Shown: one piece after another, positions 16,307 through 24,568 of the stretch | Numbering within the stretch: the first letter of the stretch is position 1 | Layout: the number at the start of each line of letters is the position of its first letter | NCBI GenBank assembly: GCA_016196035.1 | Contig: JACPYM010000002.1 | Span: 62,001-126,000, forward strand | Reading direction: 5' to 3' | Length of the DNA: 64,000 nucleotides | DNA from: Acidobacteriota bacterium | GTDB taxonomy: Bacteria > Acidobacteriota > Blastocatellia > RBC074 | Position numbers and translations under genes: made by a program | Notes under the pieces: model-generated | Told to the model about the DNA's origin: nothing | What the model saw: the letters and a program-made list of their open reading frames with translations, nothing else | Database searches by the model: none

Positions 16307-17488
16307 TTGACTACAGTTACGATGAAAGAACTGCTCGAAGCCGGTGTGCATTTCGGGCATCAGGTGCGGCGTTGGAACCCGAAGATGAAGGAGTTCATCT
16401 TTGGCGAACGCAATGGCATTTACATTATTGACCTGCAAAAAACCCAGCGCATGTTCAAAGAGGCGATGAAATTCATCACCAACCTCACGAGCGAAGGCAG
16501 CAACAAGACGGTGCTGTTTGTGGGCACCAAACGGCAAGCACAGGACGCGATCAAAGAAGAGTCGCTGCGCTGCAATCAGTACTACATCAATCAGCGCTGG
16601 CTGGGCGGTTTGCTCACCAATTTCCAAACGATTCAAAAATCCATCAAGCGCTACAAAGAGATCGAAGCGATGCAGGCCGATGGCCGCATTGAGCATTACG
16701 CCAAGAAAGAGCGGCTTCAGATTGAACGTGAACGGCTGGCATTGGAAAAGAACTTCTCGGGCATTAAGGACATGAAGCGGTTGCCCGATCTGATCTTCGT
16801 CATTGACACCAACAAGGAAGAAATCGCGGTCAAGGAAGCCAATATCCTGGCCATCCCGGTCGTCGCGGTGGTGGACACCAATTGCACGCCCGAAGGGGTG
16901 GATTATGTGATCCCAGGCAACGACGACGCCTTGCGCGCGGTGCGCCTGTTCGCCGCCCGCATCGCCGATGCTATTCTCGAAGGCCAGCAATTGGCTCAAC
17001 AGAAGGAAGCCGAAGAGGCTGCGGCTGCGGCTGAACGACGCACACAGGAAGGTGTCACGGTCGAGATTTCGCCCCGTCAACAACGTGACCGCGGGGAACG
17101 TCGTGAGCGTGGCGAACGCGGTGGTGAGCGAGGTGGCCGTGAGCGTGGACGTGGCGGAGATCGTCCTGCTGGCCGTAGTGGGGCTGGTGGTGGTGGTAGC
17201 CGTGAGGGTGGACGACGCGAGCGTGGCCCGCGTCAGGCAAGTGCGCCAACTGCGGTACCTGCTCCGGCAGAAACCGCAACTGAAGCGCCCATTCTGCAAC
17301 CAGAAGTGCAGGCCGCTGAACCAATCGTGGAGACACCAATTACGGCACCGCTTCCTGAACCAACATCACCTCCGATAATGGCTGAAGCGCCTGCTATTGT
17401 AGCACCCGAAGCTGTAGCAGCGCCCGAAACTGCGGCAGCGCCCGAGGCTGTGGCGGCGGAAGCTAGTGCAGCGGCAGAGACGGCTTAG
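16307..17488 (+). CDS. rpsB: Ribosomal protein S2 with a long arginine/glycine-rich and Ala/Pro-rich tail
   Basis: A 393-residue S2. The TTG at 16307 is chosen because GGAGG ends six bases before it and it gives the standard start [19 protein letters not shown]. The core, about residues 1-250, has all S2 landmarks ([59 protein letters not shown]). Bacterial S2 is usually 230-270 residues. Here about 130 more follow: a coiled Ala/Glu segment, an RGG-like basic stretch (about 265-310, [20 protein letters not shown]) and an acidic Ala/Pro/Glu tail. S2 binds the 30S subunit and helps to recruit S1 and mRNA; a tail that binds RNA would be placed near the mRNA exit. It forms the usual rpsB-tsf-pyrH-frr cluster. 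Confidence 0.95.
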   Translation: MTTVTMKELLEAGVHFGHQVRRWNPKMKEFIFGERNGIYIIDLQKTQRMFKEAMKFITNLTSEGSNKTVLFVGTKRQAQDAIKEESLRCNQYYINQRWLGGLLTNFQTIQKSIKRYKEIEAMQADGRIEHYAKKERLQIERERLALEKNFSGIKDMKRLPDLIFVIDTNKEEIAVKEANILAIPVVAVVDTNCTPEGVDYVIPGNDDALRAVRLFAARIADAILEGQQLAQQKEAEEAAAAAERRTQEGVTVEISPRQQRDRGERRERGERGGERGGRERGRGGDRPAGRSGAGGGGSREGGRRERGPRQASAPTAVPAPAETATEAPILQPEVQAAEPIVETPITAPLPEPTSPPIMAEAPAIVAPEAVAAPETAAAPEAVAAEASAAAETA

Positions 17489-17551
17489 TCGGAGTTTACC
17501 AAGCGAATCAGCCAGACAAATCAATACTATGGATTCGCTGTTGGAAGTTTG

Positions 17552-17594
17552 ACGGCGCAGCGGCTGCAAAAACGCAACGGCTGCGCCGTTTTTT
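17552..17594 (+). terminator. Intrinsic terminator after rpsB
   Basis: ACGGCGCAGC (17552-17561) pairs with GCTGCGCCGT (17580-17589) around an 18-base loop and runs into TTTTTT. It lies between rpsB and tsf, where most bacteria have a partial terminator or attenuator that lowers expression of tsf relative to rpsB. Confidence 0.8.
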
Positions 17595-17648
17595 CAAGCA
17601 GGCATTGATAGAGCGCCGCAGGCGCGAATTTTTTACGAGGCAAAAAGT

Positions 17649-18314
17649 ATGGCGACAATTACAGCAGAGATGGTTAAAAATCTGCGCGAGAAAACCGGCG
17701 CAGGCATGATGGAATGCAAAAAAGCCCTAACCGAAACCGGCGGCAACGAAGAGCAGGCAATCGAGGCCCTGCGCAAAGCTGGTCTGGCCAGCGCCAAAAA
17801 ACGTGAAGGCCGGATCGCCGCCGAAGGCGTGGTCGGTTCCTACATTCACATGGGCGGTAAGGTCGGCGTCTTGGTCGAAGTCAATTGCGAGACAGATTTC
17901 GTGGCGCGCGGTGAAGACTTCCAGCAATTTGTCAAAGATGTGGCGATGCACATTTGCGCTTCCGAGCCGCAGTTTGTCACCAAAGCGGAAGTACCGGCGG
18001 AACTCGTCGAAAAAGAGCGGCGCATCGCTTTTGAGACGGCCAAAGCTGATCCGAAGAATGCCAACAAACCGGACAACATTATCGAAAAAATGGTGGAAGG
18101 TCGTTTATCGAAGTTCTTTACTGAAGCGGTACTGCTGGAACAGCCCTTCGTCAAAGACCAGGCGATCACCATCAGCGATTTGATGACCCAAATGACGGCT
18201 AAGACGGGCGAGAAAGTCAGCATTCGCCGCTTTGCCCGCTACAAAATGGGCGAAGGCCTGGAGAAGCGCGCTGACGATTTCGCGAGTGAAGTAGCCGCAG
18301 CGGTAAATCAGTAA
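17649..18314 (+). CDS. tsf: Elongation factor Ts
   Basis: A 221-residue EF-Ts, the nucleotide exchange factor that recycles EF-Tu. Family sequence is plain: [60 protein letters not shown] and [20 protein letters not shown]. It is of the short type (about 200-220 residues, lacking the large insertion of the E. coli protein) as in many non-proteobacteria. It starts at the ATG of 17649, 160 bp after rpsB, and a hairpin follows its stop codon within five bases. Confidence 0.96.
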   Translation: MATITAEMVKNLREKTGAGMMECKKALTETGGNEEQAIEALRKAGLASAKKREGRIAAEGVVGSYIHMGGKVGVLVEVNCETDFVARGEDFQQFVKDVAMHICASEPQFVTKAEVPAELVEKERRIAFETAKADPKNANKPDNIIEKMVEGRLSKFFTEAVLLEQPFVKDQAITISDLMTQMTAKTGEKVSIRRFARYKMGEGLEKRADDFASEVAAAVNQ

Positions 18315-18318
18315 ATAA

Positions 18319-18346
18319 AAGAGGAGCGTTTTTACCGCTCCTCTTT
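18319..18346 (+). terminator. Intrinsic terminator after tsf
   Basis: AAGAGGAGCG (18319-18328) and CGCTCCTCTT (18336-18345) form a 10-bp stem with a T-rich loop. The downstream T-run is short (CTTTC). It lies 18 bases before the start of pyrH and may work as an attenuator. Confidence 0.65.
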
Positions 18347-18363
18347 CCCGTTCATACCAATAA

Positions 18364-19125
18364 TTGATCAGCGTGGGCAAAGCAGCGATACAAGAGAAAC
18401 CGCACTTCAAACGCATCCTTCTTAAATTGAGTGGCGAAGCGTTGATGGGCGACGTAGGTTATGGCATTGATCCACTCGTCGCGCGACGCGTGGCACAAGA
18501 GGTCAAAGACATTCACCTGTTGGGCGTCGAGGTGGCGCTGGTCGTCGGTGGCGGCAACATCTTCCGTGGCTTGAAAGCCAGCACCAGCGGGATGGATCGC
18601 GCCTCGGCTGATTACATGGGGATGTTGGCCACGGTGATGAATGCGGTGGCCTTGCAAGACGCCTTAGAGAAGCTGGATGTCTTCACACGCGTCGTCTCGG
18701 CCATCGAAATGCGGGAAGTCGCGGAGCCGTTTATTCGCCGCCGGGCTGTGCGCCATCTGGAAAAAGGCCGCATCGTCATCTTTGCGGCGGGCATCGGACA
18801 GCCTTATTTTACGACCGACACGGCGGCAGCCATGCGCGCATTGGAAGTCCACGCCGATGTGTTAATGAAGGCCACACGCGTAGGCGGGATTTACACGGCT
18901 GACCCACGCTTGGATGCAACTGCCGTTAAGATTGACGAATTGAGCCATGCCAAGGTGTTACAGGATGGCCTGGCGGTAATGGACGCTTCCGCAGTTTCGC
19001 TGTGTAAAGACAACCATTTGCCCATCCTGGTTTTCGACATGACGCAACCTGGCAATATCAAGCGGGCTGTGATGGGCGAGCGTGGTATAGGCTCGCTGGT
19101 GCGGCCAGTGAACGAAAAATCCTAG
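18364..19125 (+). CDS. pyrH: UMP kinase
   Basis: A 253-residue uridylate kinase of the amino-acid kinase fold, which phosphorylates UMP to UDP in pyrimidine synthesis. Motifs seen are [17 protein letters not shown] at the N-terminus (phosphate binding), [13 protein letters not shown], the acceptor-site region [19 protein letters not shown], and the nucleotide-binding [19 protein letters not shown]. The start could be TTG at 18364 or GTG at 18373; the family core begins shortly after either. It sits between tsf and frr as in most bacteria, where linkage with ribosome genes is conserved. Confidence 0.95.
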   Translation: MISVGKAAIQEKPHFKRILLKLSGEALMGDVGYGIDPLVARRVAQEVKDIHLLGVEVALVVGGGNIFRGLKASTSGMDRASADYMGMLATVMNAVALQDALEKLDVFTRVVSAIEMREVAEPFIRRRAVRHLEKGRIVIFAAGIGQPYFTTDTAAAMRALEVHADVLMKATRVGGIYTADPRLDATAVKIDELSHAKVLQDGLAVMDASAVSLCKDNHLPILVFDMTQPGNIKRAVMGERGIGSLVRPVNEKS

Positions 19126-19149
19126 CTGTTTCATCGAAAGAGGCAATCT

Positions 19150-19707
19150 ATGATTAAAGCAGTCAGTAAAGACACCGAAACGCGAATGAAGAAAGTGATC
19201 GAGGATTTTCGGCACAAGCTTACCACTGTGCGCACAGGCCGTGCCTCGACCAACATCCTGGACAACATCACAGTCGAAGCTTACGGTGCCGAAATGCCCT
19301 TGAATCAGGTGGCCACCATCAATGCGCCCGAAGCCGCATTGCTCACGGTACAACCCTTCGATCCTTCGCTTGTGAATACGATTGATAAAGCGATTCGCAG
19401 TTCCGACTTGGGACTCAACCCGGCGAATGATGGCAAATTATTGCGCATTCCCATTCCACCATTGACCGAAGAGCGACGCAAAAGTTTTGTCAAACACATT
19501 CACGAGATGGCCGAAGATCACAAAACCGCCTTGCGTAACATTCGGCGCGACGCCAATGAAAAACTCAAGAAGGCATTAAAAGATAAAGCAATTTCGGAAG
19601 ATGACGAGAAAAATGGCTTAGCGGACGTGCAGAAGCTTACCGATCAATTTGTCGCCGCAATCAGTGATTTGTCGAAACATAAAGAAGACGAAATCCTGAA
19701 GGTTTAA
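19150..19707 (+). CDS. frr: Ribosome recycling factor
   Basis: A 185-residue RRF that, with EF-G, splits post-termination ribosomes. The family segments are all present: [80 protein letters not shown] and [15 protein letters not shown]. The length is exactly typical. It ends the rplM-to-frr translation cluster; a 10-bp hairpin with T-run follows at 19734-19769. Confidence 0.97.
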   Translation: MIKAVSKDTETRMKKVIEDFRHKLTTVRTGRASTNILDNITVEAYGAEMPLNQVATINAPEAALLTVQPFDPSLVNTIDKAIRSSDLGLNPANDGKLLRIPIPPLTEERRKSFVKHIHEMAEDHKTALRNIRRDANEKLKKALKDKAISEDDEKNGLADVQKLTDQFVAAISDLSKHKEDEILKV

Positions 19708-19733
19708 TAGCCATTTCATTCTCACAATTGACT

Positions 19734-19769
19734 AGCGCAAGCTTGAAATACTCTCGAGCTTGCGCTTTT
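19734..19769 (+). terminator. Intrinsic terminator after frr
   Basis: AGCGCAAGCT (19734-19743) pairs with AGCTTGCGCT (19757-19766), followed by TTTTCGTTTT. It closes the pyrH-frr transcript. Confidence 0.85.
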
Positions 19770-19888
19770 CGTTTTGGCAGTATCTGTCTTGGATACTTCA
19801 AAGCGCTAAAGCAACAATTTGAATTTTTTTGGAAGCCTAAAGATAATGCCTGCCACAATTCTTTTTCACGAAATGAGGCTCTATTGCC

Positions 19889-20422
19889 ATGCCGCTGGTC
19901 ATCAATTCAATCCTGCTGCTTTCCCTGCTAGCGCAAGCGATGGCTTGGATCAATCCAGTCGCAGGGCAAACACGCCCAGATGCTCAGCGTGAAAAAGCAG
20001 TCATCAAGCAACAATTCAGCAAAAGCTTTCATGACCTACAGATCATTAGCCAACAAATGCTGCGCCAACACGATGATGGCCAACTGACCACGGTTCAGTT
20101 AGCAAAACAGTCTAAGTCAATCAACAGGTCGGCTAAGACATTACGCTCATTGATGGCGTTGGGTGAATTAGCACAAGAACCTCAACCTGTTGAAAAGGCC
20201 TTATCCACGGCGGATGCGTTTGATAAATCAATCCGGCGTTTAGCCAAAATGATCTACGACTTTTCACACAGCCCACATCATCAGAACAGCAAGGTTTTTG
20301 ACACCGCCGAAGCCACGAAAGTACAAAGAGACTTGCTCACAATCATTGCGCTTTCAAAAGTCATTGAGACAAATGCGAAAAACTACTCTCGCACCTTTGC
20401 CCATGAAACAGGAAAATCTTAA
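19889..20422 (+). CDS. Exported protein of unknown function
   Basis: A 177-residue protein not recognised as a known family. The N-terminus (MPLVINSILLLSLLAQAMAW followed by AGQTRPDAQ) looks like a signal peptide. The mature part is helical and polar, with heptad-like spacing (SKSFHDLQIISQQMLRQHDD, SKSINRSAKTLRSLMALGEL, SIRRLAKMIYDFSHSPHHQN), suggesting a small alpha-helical bundle. It follows the frr terminator and has no obvious Shine-Dalgarno close to the ATG, so the exact start is unsure. The AT content is higher than that of its neighbours. The next 700 bp are non-coding and hold RNA-like structures. Confidence 0.6.
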   Translation: MPLVINSILLLSLLAQAMAWINPVAGQTRPDAQREKAVIKQQFSKSFHDLQIISQQMLRQHDDGQLTTVQLAKQSKSINRSAKTLRSLMALGELAQEPQPVEKALSTADAFDKSIRRLAKMIYDFSHSPHHQNSKVFDTAEATKVQRDLLTIIALSKVIETNAKNYSRTFAHETGKS

Positions 20423-20510
20423 ACTGCGCCCCACTTAATCATTCGCTTGTCAAAAGCGGCCAAACCTAAACATTAGCTTCGAAAAAATTACAAAATATAA
20501 AACAAAGAGA

Positions 20511-20539
20511 TTGACACTATAGCACTGGTGTACTATATT
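20511..20539 (+). promoter_or_regulatory. Near-consensus sigma70 promoter with no gene downstream
   Basis: TTGACA (20511-20516), exactly 17 bp, then TATATT (20534-20539) is the best promoter match in the window. Transcription should start near 20546 on the plus strand. No open frame of convincing length follows until the minus-strand pseudogene at 21135, so the transcript is probably non-coding and could reach the terminator at 21006-21050. Confidence 0.65.
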
Positions 20540-20843
20540 CACCTTCGTCAGATCGGACCCAGTCCTACAAAGCTTGCGAAAAAGTATTAAGCGTCGTTTC
20601 AATACCGCAATGCTTTCCGGTTTGGCTTAATTCCCTGTTACGATTTGGTTTTGAGCAAAACGTGGTCGAGAGAATGGTTGGTGGAATTGGTGATGGTGGC
20701 CGGTGAAAGGTGAGTCAGGTGCGCGGTCGTCCCACTGCTGCAAATATCAGAATCGCACTCACACAAAGCGTTCTTCAATCCCGCAACATTCACAAAAAAT
20801 TTATTTGTTTTCCTGTCGAGTTTTCGCTACTACCGACTGAGAC

Positions 20844-20917
20844 GTCAGTAGGGGATGCCTGGCCCTCGGATCGGTATATCTGAGACAGGCGTCAGCATTC
20901 GTGTTGGCGCCTGTCTC
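20844..20917 (+). ncRNA. Candidate structured RNA, unit 1 (conserved hairpin plus long stem)
   Basis: The unit begins with GTCAGTAGGGGATGCCTG (20844-20861) continuing GCC, a motif that can form a 5-bp stem GUCAG/CUGGC around a 10-base loop UAGGGGAUGC. After a 17-base linker a very stable stem of about 15 bp follows (20882-20896 with 20903-20917, loop AUUCGU). The second unit 127 bases downstream repeats the same design. There is no T-run after this stem, so it may be an internal domain of a longer RNA rather than a separate transcript. Confidence 0.45.
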
Positions 20918-20970
20918 CAGAATAACACAAGCAATTATTCAGAAATCCTACGAGCTTCTCGCCCTCTTGT

Positions 20971-21050
20971 GTCAGTAGGGGATGCCTGACCTAGAGTAGC
21001 GGAAGGGCTGAGGCAGATGCGATCACGGGCGTTTGCCTCAGCCATTTTTT
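20971..21050 (+). ncRNA. Candidate structured RNA, unit 2 with intrinsic terminator
   Basis: GTCAGTAGGGGATGCCTG (20971-20988) continues ACC, identical to unit 1 in 20 of 21 positions. The one difference turns a G-U pair of the first hairpin into A-U (GUCAG/CUGAC), keeping the pairing. A 14-base linker leads to a stem of about 15 bp (21006-21020 with 21029-21043) whose sequence is unrelated to that of unit 1, followed by ATTTTTT (21044-21050), an intrinsic terminator on the plus strand. Conserved 5' element plus different terminal stem is what is expected for duplicated small RNAs. Confidence 0.5.
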
Positions 21051-21134
21051 GTTTAAGCACGGCCATTGGGCGTTGGTATCCAGACTGTTACTTCAATCAA
21101 TTTCCCTCTTTAACATTTTCCCAAGCCTCAACTG

Positions 21135-22118
21135 CTACCTCGCCCTGATCGCACAAAACCTGAGTGAATAGAACAACCGCCACCACACTTGCGGAAAATT
21201 CCGCGCAGGAATTCTCATTGATTCCCTGGTCGTGTTGTCGGTGCCGGAGTAGTTGCCGGTAGCGCCTCGCCACGGGCTAGCGGTAGCGGCGGCATTTGCT
21301 CCTTGCTGAATTGCGGTAGCTATTTCAGTGCGCATGGCGAGAACGTAAAGTGCACCCGCAATGGCGATAGCGGATTTCTTGACGCCGTCTTCGATGATTC
21401 GTTCGTAGTTGTCGAGGTTCGTATGATGCGTATGAGTGTCGTATTCGATGGGGTACTGTCTCATCCCGATTCCCGGCAGTCCGGCTTGGTGCTGTCGGTG
21501 CCGCCCAGGTTGCGACTGCGCAAAGCAACCGCGCCATAAACGCCAAGGTCTTCAAAGGGCGCGAGCGCCTGGCGCAAAAACTGCGGCGGCTTCCGCTGGT
21601 CCGAAAACGCCGCGCCGTGGACTTGGCCGGTGCCGGTATCCACATTGAAGTAGCCGCCAAATTTGAAGAACTCCAGCTTGGGATTTCGGCTGAGTTGAAG
21701 TGTTCCTTGACGTAAGCCTGCGAACCAAGCAGCCTTTCTTCTTCGCCGCTCCAAAGCGCGACGCGGATGGTACGGTGCGGTTTAACGCCGATGACTTTCA
21801 GGATGCGCGCGGCCTCCATCAGCGCGGCCAGTGACATTGTCGGTCGCCGCGTGTCACGAATCGAGATGCCCGCCGAGCATAACCACTTCATCTTTCGTAT
21901 GCGTGCCTTGAATCTCTGAAATTGCGTTGTACGAGGTGCGGCCTTCGGGATAGCTGCGGTTGACGATGTCGAACTCCAATTCGACCGGCGTACCATCGGC
22001 CAGGAGGCGCGCGATGCGCCCGTAATCTTCGTTACGCATCAGCATCGTTGGCGGGGCCGTCGCCGGATCGTAGGTGCGGTTGTTGAGGGCGATGATTTGG
22101 CCGTAGTGGCTTATAGCG
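21135..22118 (-). pseudogene. M28-family aminopeptidase pseudogene (several frameshifts, 5' end lost)
   Basis: Pieces of one zinc aminopeptidase are spread over three frames on the minus strand: [10 protein letters not shown] and [29 protein letters not shown] (22045-21854), then [20 protein letters not shown] and [19 protein letters not shown] (metal ligands HxD and EE), then [20 protein letters not shown] with [11 protein letters not shown], and finally [20 protein letters not shown] with the last metal histidine. The order is that of PA-M28 peptidases. At least three frameshifts and a missing segment after GGHLDS make it non-functional. The 5' end stops at a palindromic repeat near 22110-22194. 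Confidence 0.8.
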
Positions 22119-22136
22119 GTTTGCGGGTCAGCTCCG

Positions 22137-22194
22137 TGTCAGTAGCCCGCGCGTCAGCCAGTCAAGCCCGGCTGACGCGCGGGCTACTGACACA
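22137..22194. repeat. Palindromic repeat, GTGTCAGTAGCCC family, copy 2 (24-bp perfect arms)
   Basis: The arms at 22137-22160 and 22171-22194 are perfect complements; the outer 19 bases match the arm of the copy at 11901. Just outside, at 22112-22125, lies TATAGCGGTTTGC, which recurs in the palindrome at 29439-29500, so two repeat families meet here. The pseudogene to the left breaks off at this point. Confidence 0.7.
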
Positions 22195-22224
22195 GCCCAC
22201 CGGACTTCGCCGCTACAGCCTGGT

Positions 22225-24348
22225 TTATGGTTGTAAGGCGAACGCCAGTAAAACATCGCCGCCCGTTTCGCCGCGCCGGGCCTTACCGCCCGTCGCATGA
22301 ACCACGACGTATTGCCGCCCGTTCACCTGATATGTCGCAGGCGTAGCGTTGCCGGAAAAAGGCAGCGTCGTTTCCCACAACAACTTGCCTGTCAGTTTGT
22401 CGAAGGCGCGGAATTTCTTGTCGAAATTCGTGGCTGCGATAAACACCAACCCGCCCGCCGTCACGACCGGCCCGCCATAATTCTCCGAGCCGGTATCTTT
22501 CATCCCTTGCGCCGCAAGCTCCGGGTATTCACCCAATGGAATCTTCCACGCATACGCGCCCGTGTTGAGGTTGATGGCATTCAACGTGCCCCAGGGTGGC
22601 GCGATGGCCGGGTAGCCATCGGGGTCAACGAATTTTCGATAGCCAGTGAAACGGTATTTCGGCAGGTTAGCTGCGGCAGCGTCGTTGGCGAGTTCTTTTG
22701 TTTCGCCACTCAGCAGGAATTGCACTAAGGCAGTCATGTCTTCCTTCGACAGATTCGGAAAGGCAGGCATGCGGCCTGCGCCTTGCCGAATGAAACTGGA
22801 GAGAGTGGTCAGATTATGCTTCGTACCGACGCCGACCAGCGTGGGCATTTGCGGCGGCGAACCCGTCAGATCGTCGCCGTGGCAAGTGGCACAACTGCGC
22901 ATGTAAATTTGCCGCCCCGAATTCCCGCTCTGATTTTCGGCCAGACTCGCGTGCCAAGCCATCTCATTCGCGTTGACGTAAAGCAACCCCGTTTCAGGAT
23001 CGAACGCCGAGCCGCCCCATTCCGCGCCGCCGTCAAAACCGGGGAAGATGATCGTTTCCTGCCCCACCGTCATCGGAATGAATTGGCCGCCACCGTTGAA
23101 CGTTTTGAATTGTGCGAGCGCCCATTCGTGCGCGTTGGGTGTGCGATTGGTGAGCAAGTCTGCGGTCAGCGTTTGCCGTGAAAAGGGCGCGGGTTTTGTC
23201 GGTAGCGGTTGCGTCTCTGCCGCGACTTCGCCGGGCACGGTGCTGGCGGGATAGTTTCGATATTCGATGGGAAAGAGCGGCTTGCCGGTGGCGCGCTCAA
23301 ACAAATAGACGTGGCCCGACTTGGTCGTTTGCGCAACGGCGTCAATGATGCTGCCGTTTTGCCTGACCGTCACCAACGTCGGCGGTGACGGGAAGTCGCG
23401 ATCCCAGATGTCGTGTTTGACGGCTTGAAAGTGCCAAATGCGCTCGCCCGTTGCGGCATTCAAGGCCAGCAATGTGTTGGCAAACAAGTCATCGCCGACG
23501 CGATTGGCGCCATAAAAATCATCTGCTGCCGAACCGGTCGGAACGAAGACGATGCCGCGCTTTTCATCCACCGCCATGCCCGCCCAGTTGTTGGCTGAGC
23601 CGGTATACGTCCACGCCTCTTGCGGCCAGGTCCCAGAGCCGAATTCGCCGGGACGCGGGATGGTGTGAAACGACCAGCGCAGCTTGCCCGTGCGCACATC
23701 GAAGGCGCGAATATCGCCCGGCGGCGCAGGCAGCGATTCGGGCATGCGCCCGCTGACGATCAACACGTCTTTGTAAATGACACCTGGCGTCGTCAGCACA
23801 ACCGAAACCTTGCTGGCTTCGCGTCCCAAGCCTTCGCGCAAATCAAGACGGCCCGCTTGGCCGAAACTCCGAATCGGCTGGCCCGTGTTGGCATCCAGCG
23901 CGTAGATGTAACTTTGCACAGCCGCGAAAATGCGTTTGTCTTGGCCCTCGCGCCATACGCTCACGCCGCGATTCGGCCCGCGTCCCACCTGGCCGGAATC
24001 AAACCGCCATAACTCCTTGCCCGTGGCGGCGTCGAGCGCGACGACTTTGTGTTTGGCCGTTACGGCATACAACACACCGTCGGCGATGACCGGCTGGTTT
24101 TGCGAATCGCCCGCGCCGTCGCCCAACTCAACCTGCCAGGCGACGGCCAGCCTTTGCACGTTGCTGCGGTTGATTTGGTTGAGCCTTGAATAGCGCGTCC
24201 CGCCCGCGTCACCGCCATAAAGAAATGGCGCGTTCGCTGGTTTGGTGGCGCGTTGGGCACGGACGTCTGTTGAATGAAACCGAGCCTGCCAGAACAGCAC
24301 GCAAGTTAGGCCGAAAAGCAGGGTGTATTTCAAGGATTGGCGATGCAT
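22225..24348 (-). CDS. PQQ-dependent dehydrogenase with embedded cytochrome c domain
   Basis: A 707-residue periplasmic quinoprotein. The start at 24348 gives a signal peptide (MHRQSLKYTLLFGLTCVLFW); longer starts add unrelated sequence from a repeat element. The beta-propeller begins with FLYGGDAGGTRYSRLNQINR and shows repeated tryptophan-docking type segments (VVALDAATGKELWRFDSG, ALNAATGERIWHFQAVKHDI, WDRDFPSPPTLVTV). A c-type heme motif CATCH at residues 486-490 belongs to a cytochrome domain inserted before the last blades (AINLNTGAYAWKIPLGEYPE, FDKLTGKLLWETTLPFSG). This is the glucose/sugar or alcohol dehydrogenase type common in Acidobacteria; the substrate is not certain. It passes electrons from PQQH2 through the heme to the respiratory chain. 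Confidence 0.88.
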   Translation of the reverse strand: MHRQSLKYTLLFGLTCVLFWQARFHSTDVRAQRATKPANAPFLYGGDAGGTRYSRLNQINRSNVQRLAVAWQVELGDGAGDSQNQPVIADGVLYAVTAKHKVVALDAATGKELWRFDSGQVGRGPNRGVSVWREGQDKRIFAAVQSYIYALDANTGQPIRSFGQAGRLDLREGLGREASKVSVVLTTPGVIYKDVLIVSGRMPESLPAPPGDIRAFDVRTGKLRWSFHTIPRPGEFGSGTWPQEAWTYTGSANNWAGMAVDEKRGIVFVPTGSAADDFYGANRVGDDLFANTLLALNAATGERIWHFQAVKHDIWDRDFPSPPTLVTVRQNGSIIDAVAQTTKSGHVYLFERATGKPLFPIEYRNYPASTVPGEVAAETQPLPTKPAPFSRQTLTADLLTNRTPNAHEWALAQFKTFNGGGQFIPMTVGQETIIFPGFDGGAEWGGSAFDPETGLLYVNANEMAWHASLAENQSGNSGRQIYMRSCATCHGDDLTGSPPQMPTLVGVGTKHNLTTLSSFIRQGAGRMPAFPNLSKEDMTALVQFLLSGETKELANDAAAANLPKYRFTGYRKFVDPDGYPAIAPPWGTLNAINLNTGAYAWKIPLGEYPELAAQGMKDTGSENYGGPVVTAGGLVFIAATNFDKKFRAFDKLTGKLLWETTLPFSGNATPATYQVNGRQYVVVHATGGKARRGETGGDVLLAFALQP

Positions 24349-24416
24349 AAAGTTGAATAAATAGCGTGAAAGTGAAATGATTAGAAGCAAATCGTCGTTA
24401 CAGGAGATGCAACTCT

Positions 24417-24514
24417 GGGTGCGCACCGCTTCCAGCGTGCAGGACTGATTGCAAAACATCATTGATTCAACTGCGCCCTTTGCCAAGACTGCGCGCTGGA
24501 AGCGGTGCGCACCC
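24417..24514. repeat. Inverted repeat element upstream of the PQQ dehydrogenase
   Basis: 24-bp arms (24417-24440, containing GGGTGCGCACCGCTTCCAGC, and 24491-24514) match in 23 of 24 positions around a 50-bp centre, and the right end runs into eight T. It lies between two minus-strand genes, so on that strand it precedes the dehydrogenase. MITE/REP-like; no target duplication found. Confidence 0.6.
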
Positions 24515-24568
24515 GGTTTTTTTTGACGAACCCGGCAACCTTGTGCGGAACATCCGGCGCTTCCAAGA

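Noticed and set aside
20546-20830. tmRNA, RNase P RNA, SRP RNA or 6S RNA gene
   Set aside because: I looked for the conserved ends and core motifs of these RNAs and did not find them; only unspecific small hairpins are present.
20960-21050. Riboswitch controlling a downstream gene
   Set aside because: The terminator faces the plus strand, and no plus-strand gene follows; the next gene is a minus-strand pseudogene.
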